A DNA stretch of 32,244 nt from an uncultured Oscillospiraceae bacterium (GTDB lineage: Bacteria; Bacillota; Clostridia; Oscillospirales; Oscillospiraceae), in NCBI GenBank assembly GCA_947629775.1, contig CANRFA010000016.1, positions 1-32,244 on the forward strand. Direction: 5' to 3'. The notes under the pieces were generated by a model. The model searched no databases, was not told the origin of the DNA, and was given only the letters and a program-made list of their open reading frames with translations. The position numbers and the translations under genes were made by a program. Positions within the stretch are counted from its first letter, which is position 1, and each line of letters opens with the position of its first letter. Shown here piece by piece: positions 1-8,356 of this stretch.

Positions 1-72
1 CGGAGAGCCGTATACGTGATCCGTACGTACGGTTCAACGAGAGGGGCGGGGCATGACCCCGCCTCTACTCTA
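1..72 (+). mobile_element. 3' end of a group II intron (domains V and VI), truncated by the window edge
   Basis: Positions 5-35 fold as a group II intron domain V: GAGCCGTA (5-12) pairs with TACGGTTC (28-35), a short inner ACG/CGT stem closes a small loop, and an ACG bulge precedes the 3' strand, as is usual for this catalytic helix. Positions 39-70 form a second hairpin, GAGAGGGGCGGGGC (39-52) against CCCCGCCTCTACTC (57-70), with an ATGA apex and unpaired purines. This fits domain VI, whose bulged A is the lariat branch point. Bacterial introns of this kind end in ...CTACTCxAT, so the 3' splice junction is probably near 72. The intron-encoded reverse transcriptase/maturase would lie to the left, outside the window. 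The call rests on recognised sequence and fold; the exact 3' boundary is inferred. Confidence 0.75.
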
Positions 73-326
73 TTTTCCGTCCGGTCCGGGGAAGAACCCG
101 GGAGGAGCGTGGGGCGAGGGAAATCCTTTTTCCAGCCCCTTCCGTTTCCCGGCGGACCGGGCTATAATACGAAGTGGAACGAATGTGGCGGATGAAGGTC
201 CGGAGCGCGGGCGGGGAATCGTCCCGCCTGTCCCGGCCTCGGGGGCCGCGGACCGCGTGGAAGCGGAGAAGCCGGTCCCTGTAGAGGCCAGCCGCCACGG
301 AAGTTTTTCAAAGGAGAGAACAACCT
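73..326 (+). other. Non-coding leader between intron end and araD
   Basis: No convincing gene lies in this 254-base stretch; open frames here have no ribosome binding site or recognisable product. It contains a perfect TATAAT box at 163-168 and GC-rich self-complementary runs (for example CGGCC/GGCCG around 233-247) that could form a leader hairpin before the araD ribosome binding site. No known riboswitch class was recognised. Confidence 0.4.
140..168 (+). promoter_or_regulatory. Candidate promoter for araD-galM
   Basis: The -10 hexamer is a perfect TATAAT (163-168). The -35 position at 17-base spacing reads TTCCGT (140-145), a poor match to TTGACA, so the promoter may need an activator. 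The transcript would have a leader of about 150 bases. Confidence 0.45.
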
Positions 327-1028
327 ATGCTCGAAGAACTGAAGCAGAAGGTCTACGAGGCCAACATGGAGCTGCCCCGCCGCAATCTGGTCACCTATAC
401 CTGGGGCAACGTGTCCGGAATCGACCGGGAGAAGGGGCTGTTCGTGATTAAGCCCTCCGGCGTGGCTTACGAGGAACTGAAGCCGGAGGACCTGGTGGTC
501 ATGGACCTGGAGGGCAACCGGGTGGAGGGGAAACTCAATCCCTCTTCGGATACGAAGACTCACCTGGTGCTCTACAACGCCTTTCCGGAGATCGGGGGCG
601 TGGTGCACACTCACAGCCCCTATGCGGTGGCCTGGGCCCAGGGCGGCCGGGATATTCCCGCCTACGGCACCACCCACGCGGACTACTTCTACGGTCCCAT
701 TCCCTGCGCCCGCAATCTGACGCCGGAGGAGATCGAGGAGGACTACGAGATGAACACCGGCAAGGTGATCGTGGAGACCTTCCGCACCCGGGGGATCAAC
801 CCCTCCTACGTTCCCGCCGTCATCTGCCGCAGCCATGGCCCCTTCACCTGGGGGAAGGATGCGGCCCAGGCGGTGTACCACTCTGTGGTCCTGGAAGAGG
901 TGGCGAAGATGAGCATCTTCACGGAGCTGGTGCAGCCCAAGGCGGCTCCCGCTCCCCAGTGCATCCAGGACAAGCATTTCATGCGCAAACACGGCCCGAA
1001 CGCCTACTATGGGCAGGGAGGCCACTGA
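327..1028 (+). CDS. araD: L-ribulose-5-phosphate 4-epimerase
   Basis: This class II aldolase-fold enzyme interconverts L-ribulose 5-phosphate and D-xylulose 5-phosphate, the last step linking L-arabinose (or related pentose) breakdown to the pentose phosphate pathway in the cytoplasm. The 233-residue length is typical. The zinc ligands of the family are in place: His94 and His96 in VVHTHSPYA and His170 in CRSHGPF. Asp75 (NPSSDT) and the tyrosines near 227-228 (NAYYGQ) match catalytic positions of the E. coli enzyme. The ATG is preceded by AAAGGAGAG. The aldose epimerase gene follows after 12 bases, so the two are likely one operon. No araA or araB is visible, so the rest of the pathway must be elsewhere or upstream. 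A related fuculose-phosphate aldolase activity is a less likely alternative, given the full-length match to AraD features. Confidence 0.93.
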   Translation: MLEELKQKVYEANMELPRRNLVTYTWGNVSGIDREKGLFVIKPSGVAYEELKPEDLVVMDLEGNRVEGKLNPSSDTKTHLVLYNAFPEIGGVVHTHSPYAVAWAQGGRDIPAYGTTHADYFYGPIPCARNLTPEEIEEDYEMNTGKVIVETFRTRGINPSYVPAVICRSHGPFTWGKDAAQAVYHSVVLEEVAKMSIFTELVQPKAAPAPQCIQDKHFMRKHGPNAYYGQGGH

Positions 1029-1040
1029 GGAGGAAGAAGC

Positions 1041-2078
1041 ATGCAGAAGAGGCTTTTCGGGACCATGCCGGACGGCACGCCGGTGGAACAGTACACGCTG
1101 ACAGCCGGGGCCCTGTCGTGCGAGGTTCTCACCTTCGGCGGTACGCTCCGCTCCCTGCGGGTGCCGGACCGGACCGGACAGGTGGTGGATGTGCTGCTGG
1201 GTCTGGACCGGCTGGAGGACTATCTGTCCCAGGACAAGTTTCTGGGGGCCCTGGTGGGCCGCTATGCCAACCGCATCGGCGGGGCGTCCTTTGATCTGAA
1301 TGGCATCCACTATCCCCTGGGGGCCAACGACGGAGTGAACCATCTCCATGGGGGAGCGGAGGGCTACTCTCGGCGGATCTGGACCGTGAAGGAAGCGGGG
1401 GAAGACTTCCTTGTTCTGACCCTGTTCAGCCCGGACGGAGACGAGGGCTACCCCGGCAACCTGTCTGTCCAGGTGGAGTACCGTCTGGAAGAGACCGGGC
1501 TGACCATCGATTACCAGGCCACCGCGGACCGGGATACCCTCTGCAACCTGACCAGCCATGCCTATTTCAACCTGGCCGGCCACGACAGCGGCCCCATTTC
1601 CCGGCAGACCATCCGCATTCCGGCGGACCGCTACACCCCCACCGACGCTGGTTCCATCCCCACCGGGGAGCTGGCGGATGTGGCGGGAACGCCCCTGGAT
1701 CTCCGGGAGGAGACGCCTATCGGGGCTCACGTGGACGATGACTTCCCCCAGCTGACCCTGGCCGGCGGCTACGACCACAACTGGGTCCTGAACGGGGAGA
1801 CGGGCGTCCTGCACCCCGCAGCCACGGCGTACAGCCCGGATACCGGCCTTGAGCTTCAGGTCCTGACCACTCTGCCCGGGATCCAGTTCTACTCGGGCAA
1901 TTATCTGGACGGCTGTCCCGCCGGAAAGGGCGGGGCCCCCTACGCGAAGCGCTGGGCCTTCTGCCTGGAGACTCAGTTCTTCCCGGACAGCCCCCACCAC
2001 CCCGAATTCCCCTCCGCCGTGCTGAAGGCGGGGGAGACCTGGCGCCACACCACCGTTTACCGCTTCGCCGTCCGCTGA
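1041..2078 (+). CDS. galM: Aldose 1-epimerase (mutarotase)
   Basis: The enzyme interconverts the alpha and beta anomers of free hexoses or pentoses, supplying the form the next kinase or isomerase needs. At 345 residues it has the usual length and family landmarks: GRYANRI near 73-79, a GVNHLHGG substrate loop near 98-105, the catalytic acid His173 in TSHAYFNL and the catalytic base Glu310 in FCLETQFFPDSP. The C-terminal motif around TQFFPDSPHHPEFPS is characteristic of GalM. The start has a GAGGAAGAAGC ribosome site and lies 12 bases after araD, with which it is probably co-transcribed. The substrate may be L-arabinose or another aldose rather than galactose, since the partner gene is araD; that is inference from context. 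Confidence 0.92.
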   Translation: MQKRLFGTMPDGTPVEQYTLTAGALSCEVLTFGGTLRSLRVPDRTGQVVDVLLGLDRLEDYLSQDKFLGALVGRYANRIGGASFDLNGIHYPLGANDGVNHLHGGAEGYSRRIWTVKEAGEDFLVLTLFSPDGDEGYPGNLSVQVEYRLEETGLTIDYQATADRDTLCNLTSHAYFNLAGHDSGPISRQTIRIPADRYTPTDAGSIPTGELADVAGTPLDLREETPIGAHVDDDFPQLTLAGGYDHNWVLNGETGVLHPAATAYSPDTGLELQVLTTLPGIQFYSGNYLDGCPAGKGGAPYAKRWAFCLETQFFPDSPHHPEFPSAVLKAGETWRHTTVYRFAVR

Positions 2079-2149
2079 AGCCGGCGGAGCGCGCCCGGCC
2101 GGAGCGGGAGAGAGACCCGTTTTCCACAGCCGGGGGATGAAACAGACAG

Positions 2150-2196
2150 CCGGGGCGGACCCCGAACCGCAAGGTCGGAGCCGCCCCGGATTTTTT
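2150..2196 (+). terminator. Rho-independent terminator after galM
   Basis: CCGGGGCGG (2150-2158) pairs with CCGCCCCGG (2181-2189), with a GC-rich loop, and is followed by six T at 2191-2196. It closes the araD-galM unit and separates it from the sigma factor gene. Confidence 0.85.
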
Positions 2197-2261
2197 CTGC
2201 CCTCTTTCCGAAAAAAACCGCCCGGGATGAAATATCCGCCCCTTCTCCCGGGTATTCGAAG

Positions 2262-2276
2262 TGAAAGCGCTTTTGA
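2262..2276 (+). promoter_or_regulatory. cre-like palindrome overlapping the leader of the ECF sigma gene
   Basis: TGAAAGCGCTTTTGA contains the perfect palindrome AAAGCGCTTT and matches 12 of 14 positions of the CcpA catabolite-response consensus TGWAANCGNTNWCA. It lies 14 bases before the ATG of the sigma factor, where a bound repressor would block transcription or elongation. The match is seen; the role is inferred. Confidence 0.35.
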
Positions 2277-2289
2277 AGGAGTAACGGCC

Positions 2290-2766
2290 ATGATGCGAGA
2301 AGACGACTTTGTCCGGGCGGCGGAACAGTACCGGAACATGATCTGGCGCCTGGCCCTGCACGCGCTGCGCAGCCATGCCGACGCGGACGACATCACCCAG
2401 GAGGTGCTGCTGCGCCTCTACCGCTCCGGGAAGGACTTCGAGAGCGAGGACCATCTCAGGTTCTGGCTGGTCCGGGTCACCGTGAACTGCTGCAAAAAGG
2501 TTCTGCTGTCTCCCTGGCGGAAGATGGAGCCCCTGGAGGACTTTCAGGAGAAGCTGTCCGTACTTCTGCCCGAGCGCAGCGCGCTCTTCGACGCCGTAAT
2601 GGCCCTTCCGGATCTCTACCGGGTCCCCCTGTACCTCTATTACTACGAGGGCTACAGCACGGAGGAGATCGGGCGCATCCTGCGCGTTCCCAGAGCCACC
2701 GTGGCCACCCGTCTGCACCGGGGCAGGGCCCTGCTCCGGGATCAATGGAAGGAGGAATTCGGATGA
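2290..2766 (+). CDS. ECF-type RNA polymerase sigma factor
   Basis: The 158-residue protein has the two-domain plan of extracytoplasmic-function sigma factors. Sigma-70 region 2 spans about residues 6-70, with a DADDITQEVLLRLYR stretch and FWLVRVTVNCCK. Region 4 spans about 100-150: ALPDLYRVPLYLYYYEGYSTEEIGRIL and a helix-turn-helix ending in RATVATRLHRGRALLR. It should direct RNA polymerase to a small stress or envelope regulon. The frame is open upstream, but ATGATG at 2290 follows GAAGGAG with normal spacing, and the upstream part is terminator sequence, so this start was chosen. The stop overlaps the ATG of the next gene (ATGA), which strongly suggests that the next product, a membrane protein, regulates it. 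Confidence 0.9.
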   Translation: MMREDDFVRAAEQYRNMIWRLALHALRSHADADDITQEVLLRLYRSGKDFESEDHLRFWLVRVTVNCCKKVLLSPWRKMEPLEDFQEKLSVLLPERSALFDAVMALPDLYRVPLYLYYYEGYSTEEIGRILRVPRATVATRLHRGRALLRDQWKEEFG

Positions 2767-3557
2767 ATCACCCCTGTGAATCCGGCTGGGAGGCGTATCG
2801 GGCGGACTGCGCCCGGCTGCACCCCTCGGATCAGGTTCTGGAGAACGTCTACGACAGAACCATTCGGAAAAACCGGCCCCGGCGCGGCCTTCTGAGACCC
2901 GCCACGATTCTGGCGGCGGTCGCGCTGCTCTTTGTGGTGGCGGCTGGGGCCGTCACGTACCAGGTCCACCGCAGCGCATGGGTCCACCCCGCAGATCTGT
3001 CCGAGGCGGAGAGCGTGGGATTCCACTATCCCGCCAGCCTGGGGGAGTATGTACCGGAGAGCATGAGCCGCCTCCACTGCGCCCCCACCGGCTCCTCGGA
3101 CCGCCAGGCCCTGCTGGAACCGGACTACTGCTGGTACAGCATGATCTACCGGCTGGACGAGAACCGCAGCATGGGCATTCAGTTCGGGAGCATGGACAAT
3201 CCCCTGTGGAGCGAGGTGACGGAAACGGACCCGGACACGGAGGTCTGGTATCCTCAGGAGCCCGGAAGCGAGAATTTTACCCGGGAGAATCTGCAGGTCG
3301 TCGAATACCGGGGGTGCAGCATCTGCCTGGACGATTTCTGCCAGACCTTCCCGGATCCGGAGCCCGAGGGACCGGAGAAAATCCGGGACGCGGAAGCTCA
3401 ATGGCTGGATCGGGAGTCCGGCCTCTGGTTCTCCGTTCAGTTTTACGGGACCCTCTCGTCTTCGGACGGATACCGGAGAGAGGTGGGGGGCGTAAGTCAG
3501 GAGGAACTGCTTGGCTATGTCCGGACCATTGTGGACGGGCAGCGCGGGCAGACCTGA
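2763..3557 (+). CDS. Single-pass membrane protein, candidate anti-sigma factor or signal sensor
   Basis: The ATG overlaps the stop of the ECF sigma gene (ATGA), a translational-coupling arrangement typical of sigma/anti-sigma pairs. The 264-residue product has a short cytoplasmic N-terminus (about 1-45) with two cysteines but no recognisable HxxxCxxC zinc anti-sigma motif. A basic stretch (RKNRPRRG) follows, then one hydrophobic segment (about 48-67, ILAAVALLFVVAAGAV). The extracellular domain of about 195 residues is rich in acidic and aromatic residues with several cysteines. A positive-inside flank predicts cytoplasmic N-terminus and outside C-terminus. Related Firmicute proteins of this layout are annotated as DUF4367-like or hypothetical. 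The anti-sigma role is inferred only from gene position and topology. Confidence 0.75.
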   Translation: MNHPCESGWEAYRADCARLHPSDQVLENVYDRTIRKNRPRRGLLRPATILAAVALLFVVAAGAVTYQVHRSAWVHPADLSEAESVGFHYPASLGEYVPESMSRLHCAPTGSSDRQALLEPDYCWYSMIYRLDENRSMGIQFGSMDNPLWSEVTETDPDTEVWYPQEPGSENFTRENLQVVEYRGCSICLDDFCQTFPDPEPEGPEKIRDAEAQWLDRESGLWFSVQFYGTLSSSDGYRREVGGVSQEELLGYVRTIVDGQRGQT

Positions 3558-3571
3558 ATCCGAACAGGAAA

Positions 3572-3612
3572 GACCGGCGCGTCGGGGAAATCCCGGACGC
3601 GCCGGTCCTTTT
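3572..3612 (+). terminator. Strong terminator after the sigma/membrane-protein pair
   Basis: GACCGGCGCGTC (3572-3583) pairs perfectly with GACGCGCCGGTC (3596-3607), with a 12-base loop, followed by CTTTT. It ends the rightward unit and faces the convergent CoA-transferase gene. Confidence 0.85.
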
Positions 3613-3627
3613 CCGCTTCCGGGCGGG

Positions 3628-3663
3628 GAAGCAGAAACCGGGACGCGGCGAAGACCGCGTCCC
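3628..3663 (-). terminator. Terminator of the CoA-transferase gene
   Basis: GGGACGCGG (3640-3648) pairs with CCGCGTCCC (3655-3663). On the minus strand the hairpin is followed by GGTTTCTGCTTCC, a loose T-rich tract, and lies 15 bases beyond the stop codon at 3678. Confidence 0.6.
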
Positions 3664-3677
3664 GGAGAAAGGAGAAC

Positions 3678-5015
3678 TTACTTATTGCTGCGGCGCCAGA
3701 TCTTCATCTTTTCGGCGTCCTGGATCAGCTGCTCCCGGAAGTCCGGGTGGGCGATGGAAATGATGGCCTCGGCCCGCTCCCAGGTGGAGAGGCCCTTGAG
3801 GTTGATCATGCCGTACTCCGTGACCAGGTACTGCACGCAGGAGCGGGGGTCCGTGGCGATGGAGCCGGGGGTGAGGGTGGGAACGATGCGGCTCTTCACG
3901 CTGCCGTCCTTGCCCTTGACGGTGGAGGACATGCAGATGAAGCTCTTGCCGCCGTTGGACAGGTAGGCGCCCATGACGAAGTCCAGCTGGCCGCCGGTGC
4001 CGGAGATGTGCTTGAGGCCGGCGGACTCGGCGTTGACCTGGCCGAAGAGATCCATGTCGATGGCGTTGTTGATGGAGATGAAGTTATCCAGCTGGGCGAT
4101 GACCCGCACGTCGTTGGTGTAGTCCACGGGAGCCGCCATCACGTCCGGATTGCGGTTCACGTAGTCGTACAGCTTCTGGGTGCCGGCGGCGAAGGCGTAG
4201 ACCTGACGGCCCTTGTCCAGGTTCTTGCACCGGCCGGTGATCTTGCCGGCGAGGGCCAGATCCACGAAGCCGTCCACGTACATCTCCGTGTGCACGCCCA
4301 GGTCCTTGAGGTCCGACTCGGCGATCATGGAGCCCACGGTGTTGGGCATGCCGCCGATGCCCAGCTGCAGGCAGGCCCCGTTGGGGATCTGCTCCACGAT
4401 GAGCTGCGCCACGGCTTTGTCCACGTCGGTGGGGGCTCCGCCGCCGCCCAGCTGGGCGACGGGAGGATTGCTGCCCTCCACGATATAGTCCACGTCGGCC
4501 ACGTTGATCTCGCTGCCGGTGAGTCCGTAGACCCAGGGCAGGTTTTCGTTGACCTCGACGATGACGGTCTTCGCTTTCTCCAGCATGTCCGCCAGGTGGG
4601 AGGCCGCCAGGGCGTAGCTGAAGTTGCCGTGGCTGTCCATGGGAGTCACCTGAATCATGGCCACATCCACGGAGATGTTCTCCCGGTAGAAGCGGGGCAG
4701 TTCGGAATAGCGCATGGGGCCGAAGAAGCCCATGCCCTTGGCGATGATCTTGCGGTCCACGCCGCTGCAGTGCCAGGAGTGCCAGGTGAAGTGCTCGCCG
4801 GCGTCGTCTGCCTTGGCGATTTCGGGCATCCACATGGTGACGCCGCCCCGGACCTTGACGTCCTTCAGCTCGTCCTTGCGGGCCGCCAGAGCCTTATCCA
4901 GTTCCACGGGATGGTTTGTGCACCAGCCGTAGTCCACCCAGTCGCCGGACTGCACGACCTTCACGGCCTGCTCGGCGGTTGTCAGCTTCTGCTGGTAGAG
5001 AGCCTGATAATCCAT
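3678..5015 (-). CDS. Butyryl-CoA:acetate CoA-transferase-type acyl-CoA transferase
   Basis: This 445-residue family I CoA-transferase moves CoA between an acyl-CoA and a carboxylate, acetate in the classical case. It would act in the cytoplasm at the end of butyrate fermentation or in use of 4-hydroxybutyrate. It has the full acetyl-CoA hydrolase/transferase layout: an N-terminal half with [20 protein letters not shown] and [12 protein letters not shown], an [12 protein letters not shown] turn, then Glu244 in VHTEMYVDG. This matches the active-site glutamate that forms the CoA thioester in 4-hydroxybutyrate CoA-transferases. [18 protein letters not shown] is the oxyanion/CoA-site signature shared by But and AbfT enzymes. 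The ATG follows GGAGGAACGAAACG. Which acyl group is preferred cannot be read from sequence alone. No other butyrate gene is present nearby, so it appears to be a single-gene unit. Confidence 0.88.
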   Translation of the reverse strand: MDYQALYQQKLTTAEQAVKVVQSGDWVDYGWCTNHPVELDKALAARKDELKDVKVRGGVTMWMPEIAKADDAGEHFTWHSWHCSGVDRKIIAKGMGFFGPMRYSELPRFYRENISVDVAMIQVTPMDSHGNFSYALAASHLADMLEKAKTVIVEVNENLPWVYGLTGSEINVADVDYIVEGSNPPVAQLGGGGAPTDVDKAVAQLIVEQIPNGACLQLGIGGMPNTVGSMIAESDLKDLGVHTEMYVDGFVDLALAGKITGRCKNLDKGRQVYAFAAGTQKLYDYVNRNPDVMAAPVDYTNDVRVIAQLDNFISINNAIDMDLFGQVNAESAGLKHISGTGGQLDFVMGAYLSNGGKSFICMSSTVKGKDGSVKSRIVPTLTPGSIATDPRSCVQYLVTEYGMINLKGLSTWERAEAIISIAHPDFREQLIQDAEKMKIWRRSNK

Positions 5016-5047
5016 CGTTTCGTTCCTCCGTTCAAGATCTGTTTCTG

Positions 5048-5067
5048 AAAAATCCCCGAGGTGGGGG
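5048..5067 (-). terminator. Short terminator after the RNA helicase
   Basis: On the minus strand CCCC (5063-5066) pairs with GGGG (5054-5057) around a five-base loop and is followed by ATTTTT (5053-5048). The stem is short but the T tract is good. It lies 16 bases beyond the helicase stop and upstream of the CoA-transferase ribosome site. Confidence 0.5.
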
Positions 5068-5082
5068 AAATGCTGTTATCGG

Positions 5083-7116
5083 TCAGGAGTCGAAGTCCAG
5101 ATAGAAGGGCTTCATGAGGCTGGGCTGTTCCGGGCCGCCGTGGCTTCGATGTTCCCGGCGGGGACGGTCGCTGCGGCTCTCCCCGGAACGGGAAGCGCCC
5201 TTGCGGTCCTTTCCGCCGGAGACCCTGGCCTCTTTGGGGGTCTTGAGCCCTCCGGACCGGGGCTGCCGGTCCGGTCCGGGCTCCTTCGCGCCCTTCCTCT
5301 TTCCGCTGCCGGCGGCCCTCGCAGGCTCCGGCGGGGGAGGAGGGTTCTTTCTGTCCCGACGGGCCGTCTCCCGGGGGGCCTGCGCCTGCTGCGAAGGCTG
5401 GGGCGCGGCCGGTTTGCGGGGGGCCAGAAGGCGGGCGGTGGCGTCCATGATGAAGTCGCCGTCCAGGGGATTGGGGCGGGTGAACTCGGTCTGGGGCAGG
5501 GAGTCGCCGGTATCCATCAGCAGACCCGGACGGGCGCCCCGCCGGCTCTGCCGGTCCCGGCCGGTCCAGTCGCGCCAGAGGAAGGAGGGTTCGTAATCGT
5601 CCTCGGGGTCGTCCTCCGGAGGAAACGCCGCGGGGGCGGATTTCGGGGCCGGAGCCTTTTTCTTCCGGCGGCCCTGCTTCTCTTCGGGGGCGGGCGGAGC
5701 GGGCTTCGGCGCGGCAGGCTCCGGCGGGGATAAAGTGACGGCCTCCGGTTCGGAGGCTTTGGCCCTTCGGTTCCGGCGCCGCTTCTGTCGGCCCTCGGCG
5801 CTGTCGCTCTCCGAAAGGACCTGGGCGGCCCGGGCGGAGGCGGCGGCCGTGTCCTGCCGCTTTTCCCTTGCGGCGGCCTTGCGGGCCTCGTCTTTTTCCC
5901 GGCGCAGTTCCCGGGCGGCGGCCCGGGCTTCCTCGTCTTCCTCGTTGATGACGCGGCCGTTGCGGTCCCGGAGGGGCTCCTCGAAGATCTGCATGGGGAA
6001 GGGATGATTTTCCACCTCGGGAATGGGGTGGCCCAGCAGTTTTTCAATGTCCTTGCGCAGGGGCAGCTCCGAGAAGTCGCAGAAGGAGATGGCGGTTCCG
6101 CCCCGTCCCGCCCGTCCGGTCCGGCCGATGCGGTGAACGTAGGTTTCGGGCACTTCGGGAAGATTGTAGTTGAAAACGTGGGACAACTCCTCGATGTCCA
6201 GGCCCCGGGCGGCGATGTCTGTCGCCACCAGGCAGCGGAGGGCGCCGGAGCGGAAGTCCGCCAGGGCCTGCTGGCGGGCGGACTGACTCTTGTTGCCGTG
6301 AATGGCGGCGGCGTGGATGCCCTGCTTCTCCAGATCCCGGGCCACGCGGTTGGCGCCGTGCTTCGTGCGGGTGAAGACCAGGGCGTTGCGTACCCGCAGC
6401 TGCTCCATGAGGTGGGCCAGCAGGCGGGTCTTGTTGCCGCGGTCCACCAGGTAGAGACTCTGGTGGATGGCCTCCACCGGAGAGGAGACGGGATCCACCG
6501 CCACCCGGACCGGGTTGCGGAGCAGAGAGGAGACCAGATCCGCGATCTCCGGGGGCATGGTGGCGGAGAAGAGCATGGTCTGCTTCTTCTGGGGGAGCCA
6601 CCGCAGAATCCGGCGCACGTCGTGGATAAAGCCCATGTCCAGCATGCGGTCCGCTTCGTCCAGCACGAAGATCTGCAGGCGGTCGAAGGAGAGGAGTCCC
6701 TGGTTGAAAAGGTCGATCAGGCGGCCGGGGGTGGCGATCAGAATGTCCGTCCCCCGCCGCAGGGCTTCCGCCTGGGGGTTCTGGTTCACGCCGCCGAAAA
6801 TCACGGTGTGGCGCAGACGGAGATGACTGCCGTAGTCCCGGAAACAGTCGCCGATCTGGATGGCGAGCTCCCGTGTGGGGGTGAGAATGAGAGCCCGGAT
6901 GGGGCGGCCCTGCGGGTGGGCGGCGTCCAGTTGCTGGAGAATGGGGGCGGCGAAGGCACACGTCTTGCCGGTGCCGGTCTGGGCGCACCCCAGAACGTCC
7001 CGGCCCGCCAGCGCGGGCGGGATCGCTTTTTCCTGGATGGGGGTAGGCTGTGAATAGCCCTGCTCCTCCAGGGCGGTTACAATCGGGGCGCTGAGCCCCA
7101 GGTCCTGAAATGTCAA
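5083..7116 (-). CDS. DEAD-box ATP-dependent RNA helicase with long charged C-terminal tail
   Basis: The first ~375 residues are a complete DEAD-box core: an F-x-DLGLS Q motif with QPTPIQ, Walker [31 protein letters not shown], then the second RecA lobe with [19 protein letters not shown] and [10 protein letters not shown]. The enzyme unwinds or remodels RNA, probably in ribosome assembly or RNA decay (RhlE/CsdA-like). Residues ~390-677 are low-complexity, rich in Arg, Lys, Glu, Pro and Ala, the kind of disordered tail that binds RNA nonspecifically. The start is TTG at 7116, preceded by AGGAAG at 7 bases; no in-frame ATG with a ribosome site precedes the Q motif. It lies 11 bases after aroK and shares its TTG start type, so the two are translated from one message. 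Confidence 0.93.
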   Translation of the reverse strand: MTFQDLGLSAPIVTALEEQGYSQPTPIQEKAIPPALAGRDVLGCAQTGTGKTCAFAAPILQQLDAAHPQGRPIRALILTPTRELAIQIGDCFRDYGSHLRLRHTVIFGGVNQNPQAEALRRGTDILIATPGRLIDLFNQGLLSFDRLQIFVLDEADRMLDMGFIHDVRRILRWLPQKKQTMLFSATMPPEIADLVSSLLRNPVRVAVDPVSSPVEAIHQSLYLVDRGNKTRLLAHLMEQLRVRNALVFTRTKHGANRVARDLEKQGIHAAAIHGNKSQSARQQALADFRSGALRCLVATDIAARGLDIEELSHVFNYNLPEVPETYVHRIGRTGRAGRGGTAISFCDFSELPLRKDIEKLLGHPIPEVENHPFPMQIFEEPLRDRNGRVINEEDEEARAAARELRREKDEARKAAAREKRQDTAAASARAAQVLSESDSAEGRQKRRRNRRAKASEPEAVTLSPPEPAAPKPAPPAPEEKQGRRKKKAPAPKSAPAAFPPEDDPEDDYEPSFLWRDWTGRDRQSRRGARPGLLMDTGDSLPQTEFTRPNPLDGDFIMDATARLLAPRKPAAPQPSQQAQAPRETARRDRKNPPPPPEPARAAGSGKRKGAKEPGPDRQPRSGGLKTPKEARVSGGKDRKGASRSGESRSDRPRREHRSHGGPEQPSLMKPFYLDFDS

Positions 7117-7127
7117 ATGAGATCTTC

Positions 7128-7655
7128 CTAACTGTGATGGGTCTGGGGGCGAAGGAGGTCTCTCACCCGCCCGGTCACGGCGCGGACCGTTTCCGGCAGG
7201 CTCTGACTGTCGCAGTCGATGGTGAGGTCGGCGTACTTCGCGTAGAGGGGTTCCCGGAAGGCCAGCACATCGGCCAGCGTCTGTCCCGGCTCCATGGCGA
7301 TGCCCCGGGTCTCCGGATTGGAGATCCGGCGCTCCAGTTCCGGCAGGGATACCCGCAGATAGACCACCGGACCCAGGGAGCGCAGATGGCGCGCGGCCTC
7401 CTCCCGGCAGACGGCGCTGCCGCCGGGGGCCACAACGGTGCGGACGCAGGAGACCGAGCGCACGGCCCGCTCCTCCGCGTCCAGGAACCCTTCCGTTCCC
7501 CGGGCGTCGAGGATGTCCTGGAGAAGGGCCCCTTCCCGGCGCTGGATCAGCAGATCCACGTCCAGGAAGTCATAGCCCAGGGCCTTGGCGAGCAGTACCC
7601 CCACGGTGCTCTTGCCGGAGCCCGGCATGCCGATCAGGACGATGTTACGGTTCAA
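7128..7655 (-). CDS. aroK: Shikimate kinase
   Basis: The protein phosphorylates shikimate at the 3-hydroxyl with ATP, the fifth step of the chorismate pathway to aromatic amino acids. Its 175 residues match the family length. Visible are the P-loop [11 protein letters not shown] (residues 9-19), the shikimate-binding FLDVDLLI with the DxD pair, the R of [20 protein letters not shown] (the GGG-type substrate loop) and the LID region around [10 protein letters not shown]. The start codon is TTG at 7655, preceded by AAAGGAG at about 8 bases. The helicase follows 11 bases later. The upstream dCMP deaminase is 108 bases away with no clear terminator or promoter between, so it may be transcribed from the promoter at 8293-8321. 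Confidence 0.92.
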   Translation of the reverse strand: MNRNIVLIGMPGSGKSTVGVLLAKALGYDFLDVDLLIQRREGALLQDILDARGTEGFLDAEERAVRSVSCVRTVVAPGGSAVCREEAARHLRSLGPVVYLRVSLPELERRISNPETRGIAMEPGQTLADVLAFREPLYAKYADLTIDCDSQSLPETVRAVTGRVRDLLRPQTHHS

Positions 7656-7716
7656 GAAAGCGGCTCCTTTCCGGGTCAGATGGACAGCCGCCCCGGAAGG
7701 CGGGACGGCGGACAGA

Positions 7717-7736
7717 GGCCCTCCCTGGGGAGGGCC
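7717..7736. repeat. GC-rich inverted repeat in the deaminase-aroK gap
   Basis: GGCCCTCC (7717-7724) and GGAGGGCC (7729-7736) form a perfect 8-bp stem with a four-base loop. It has no T tract on either strand, so it is not a standard terminator. It could be an mRNA processing or stabilising hairpin within a dCMP deaminase-aroK-helicase transcript. Confidence 0.45.
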
Positions 7737-7763
7737 GGAGGAGAAAGGGGGAGGAGGAGCGGA

Positions 7764-8252
7764 TCACTGGGCCGCCCGGGGCGGCAGGGAGTCGTCCTCC
7801 CGGATCCAGTCTTCCACGTGTACGACGGCGAAATCCCGCTCGTCCCGGCGGATGACCACCCGCTCGATGCCGGCGTTGATGATCACCCGGCGGCACATGG
7901 AGCAGGAGGTGGCGTCGTGGAGCAGGCTGCCGTCCTTGGCCTCCCGGCCGGCCAGGTAGAGCGTGGCGCCCATGGTTTCCCGGCGGGCGGCGGAGATGAT
8001 GGCGTTCATTTCGGCGTGAACGGAGCGGCACAGCTCGTAGCGCTGGCCGGTGGGGATGTTGAGAGCCTCCCGGGCGCAGTAGCCCAGGTCCATGCAGTTC
8101 TTTCTTCCCCGGGGGGCTCCGTTGTAGCCCGTGGAGACGATTTCGTCGTTCTTGACAATGATGGCGCCGTAGCAGCGGCGCAGGCAGGTGGAGCGTTCCA
8201 GGACGGTCTCCGCAATATCCAGGTAGTAGTTCTCCTTGTCAATGCGGTCCAT
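7764..8252 (-). CDS. Deoxycytidylate (dCMP) deaminase-like protein
   Basis: The 162-residue protein belongs to the zinc cytidine/deoxycytidylate deaminase family. The catalytic motif is RSVHAEMNAI (His79, Glu81) and the remaining zinc ligands are Cys117 and Cys120 in TSCSMC, here with Ser in place of the usual Pro before the first Cys. GYNGAPRG near 43-50 is the substrate-loop signature of dCMP deaminases of the ComEB type. The likely reaction is dCMP to dUMP, feeding thymidylate synthesis. The ATG at 8252 has GGAGG at 7 bases; the frame stays open further upstream but crosses the promoter, so the longer version is rejected. A homologue in competence operons (ComEB) shares this fold, but no competence genes are near. 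Confidence 0.88.
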   Translation of the reverse strand: MDRIDKENYYLDIAETVLERSTCLRRCYGAIIVKNDEIVSTGYNGAPRGRKNCMDLGYCAREALNIPTGQRYELCRSVHAEMNAIISAARRETMGATLYLAGREAKDGSLLHDATSCSMCRRVIINAGIERVVIRRDERDFAVVHVEDWIREDDSLPPRAAQ

Positions 8253-8292
8253 AAAAAGGCCTCCCTCCGGGCCGGCGGTCCGGCCCCTGAAA

Positions 8293-8321
8293 AGTATACA
8301 TGATTTTCCGGTCGGACGCAA
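8293..8321 (-). promoter_or_regulatory. Promoter of the dCMP deaminase gene
   Basis: On the minus strand TTGCGT (8321-8316) and TATACT (8298-8293) are separated by 17 bases. It sits 41 bases upstream of the deaminase ATG and probably drives the deaminase, aroK and helicase genes. Confidence 0.7.
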
Positions 8322-8356
8322 GTTCCATTTGCCGGCGCCGGGGGCGTCGAAAGGGG

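Noticed and set aside
162-2396. A 744-codon minus-strand frame over araD and galM
   Set aside because: The plus-strand genes here have complete catalytic motifs and ribosome sites; the minus frame does not.
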